A model generated the notes under the pieces. That model was not told the origin of the DNA, searched no databases, and saw nothing but the letters and a program-made list of their open reading frames with translations. From positions 496,001 through 560,000 of the forward strand of contig CAWKAN010000016.1 of the NCBI GenBank assembly GCA_963847615.1: a DNA stretch of 64,000 nucleotides, in the 5' to 3' direction. Every line of letters begins with the position of its first letter. The stretch's first letter is position 1. This DNA is from Palsa-883 sp963847615. GTDB lineage: Bacteria > Pseudomonadota > Alphaproteobacteria > Acetobacterales > Acetobacteraceae. A program made the translations under genes and the position numbers. Below, in pieces: positions 63,316 through 64,000 of this stretch.

Positions 63316-64000
63316 TCAGGTTTGCGTTTCTAGCACGTCTCGCTGCCCGACGTGTGGCCCAAAGCGAGTTTGCACCGCTTGTCGCGCCTGTGCCAGCGCC
63401 TGGTCCGGCGTCGCGCGCGTCGATCGTCAGCCAGTCGCCGCCGCCGCGGTCGTGGCGGGCCGCCGCGCGCAGCACGGCGATCGTGGCATCCGAGGCGTCG
63501 CCGGTCCGCCCGGCGATCCGCGCCTCCAGCACGTCCTGCGGCGCGGTCAGCCACAGCCCGAGAAACGCCACGCCGGCGTCGGCCGCCGCCTGGGCCACGG
63601 CGGCGCGCTGCTCGGGGTGGAGGAACATGGCGTCGGCGATCACCGCATGGCCGCCGGCGGCGACGCTATTGGCCAAGGCGGCGAGTTCGGCGAACACGGC
63701 GGCGCTGGCTTCCGGGCTATAAGCGCTGTCCGGCAGGCGCTGCTCCGGCGCGACGCCGTGCTGGCGCTTGCGGATCTCGTCGCTGCGCAGCACCAGCGCG
63801 CCCGGGGCGGCGCCCAGCGTCGGCGCCAGCGCGCGGGCGAGGGTGGACTTGCCGGTTCCGGTCAGGCCGCCGATCGCGATCATCGCCGGCGCCGGCGGCG
63901 CGAGATAGTCGAACGCGCGGTCCAGATAGGCGGCGGCGACGTCGCGGTTGCCGCGGGTCGCCTCGACCTGGGCGCGGATCATCGCGCGCATCGACAGGAA
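63316..64000 (-). CDS. P-loop kinase, 3' part (AAA/APH-ATPase-like), probably frameshifted
   Basis: The gene runs off the end of the window. The visible part starts FLSMRAMIRAQVEATRGNRD and has Walker A IGGLTGTGKSTLAR, then RSDEIRKRQHG and VIADAMFLHPEQRAAV. It resembles the C-terminal ATP-binding half of bifunctional aminoglycoside-phosphotransferase/ATP-binding proteins. The N-terminal half lies outside. Near 63417 the frame seems to change: in another frame the sequence DQALAQARQAVQTRFGPHVG continues to a stop at 63316-63318. A two-base loss in a GC repeat explains this. In the original frame the ORF would run on through the stress-protein gene. Confidence 0.6.

Overview
The window looks like a chromosomal segment of a high-GC alphaproteobacterium, most likely Acetobacteraceae/Rhodospirillales. 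Three things point there: the GC-rich codon use throughout, the many TRAP, LLM-oxidoreductase and SDR-type catabolic genes, and an MbfA-type erythrin-VIT1 protein. This assignment is inference from gene content, not from a marker tree.

Layout. 0.2-9.3 kb: an orphan TRAP binding protein, a D-threonine-aldolase-like PLP enzyme, then a catabolic block (LLM oxidoreductase, two alpha/beta hydrolases, a DUF4286-like protein, a TetR regulator divergent from an SDR) and a ferritin-like protein. 9.3-13.2 kb: a large palindromic repeat, a DUF3311 plus sodium:solute symporter pair, and a TPR/glycosyltransferase-like protein. 13.2-17.8 kb: two complete group II introns inserted beside two inverted copies of an intergenic repeat. 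18-24.2 kb (minus strand): CapA-PEBP, MbfA, cytochrome b561, a frameshifted 4,5-dihydroxyphthalate-decarboxylase-like gene and a ThDP enzyme. 24.2-28.8 kb: a gene-poor accessory stretch with a GxxExxY pseudogene inside 47-bp inverted repeats, a small unknown protein, a DUF2189 membrane protein, an Abi-alpha-like gene and tRNA-Arg(CCG).

28.9-41.3 kb: a lipoprotein hydrolase, a thiolase-like/DUF35 pair, three small proteins, polA (frame disrupted), a Tat-exported unknown, a TsdA-like dihaem cytochrome, and a TRAP transporter with fused DctQ-DctM plus DctP. 41.3-49.1 kb: metallo-hydrolase, MFS, 3-hydroxyisobutyryl-CoA-hydrolase-like and VOC genes, then an overlapping HlyD-ABC-permease export operon. 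49.2-57 kb: LLM monooxygenase, GNAT divergent from an XRE-cupin regulator, universal stress protein, CrcB, and a MarR-EmrA-EmrB efflux operon. 57-64 kb: a KefB/C-type antiporter, a DUF433/DUF5615 toxin-antitoxin pair whose toxin is broken, RuvC, a TetR/metallo-hydrolase divergent pair, a second universal stress protein and the 3' part of a P-loop kinase gene.

The most unusual structure is a family of five intergenic elements (about 9.36, 41.28, 45.47, 59.01 and 62.12 kb). In four of them several small hairpins flank a 104-114 bp near-perfect palindrome. The outer stem of the palindrome is shared between copies, while its centre differs at each locus and is mirrored on both arms. The fifth copy has lost the palindrome. 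Several genes also carry single frameshifts (dihydroxyphthalate decarboxylase, polA, the terminal kinase, the DUF5615 toxin). The toxin lesion is an exact 14-bp tandem duplication.
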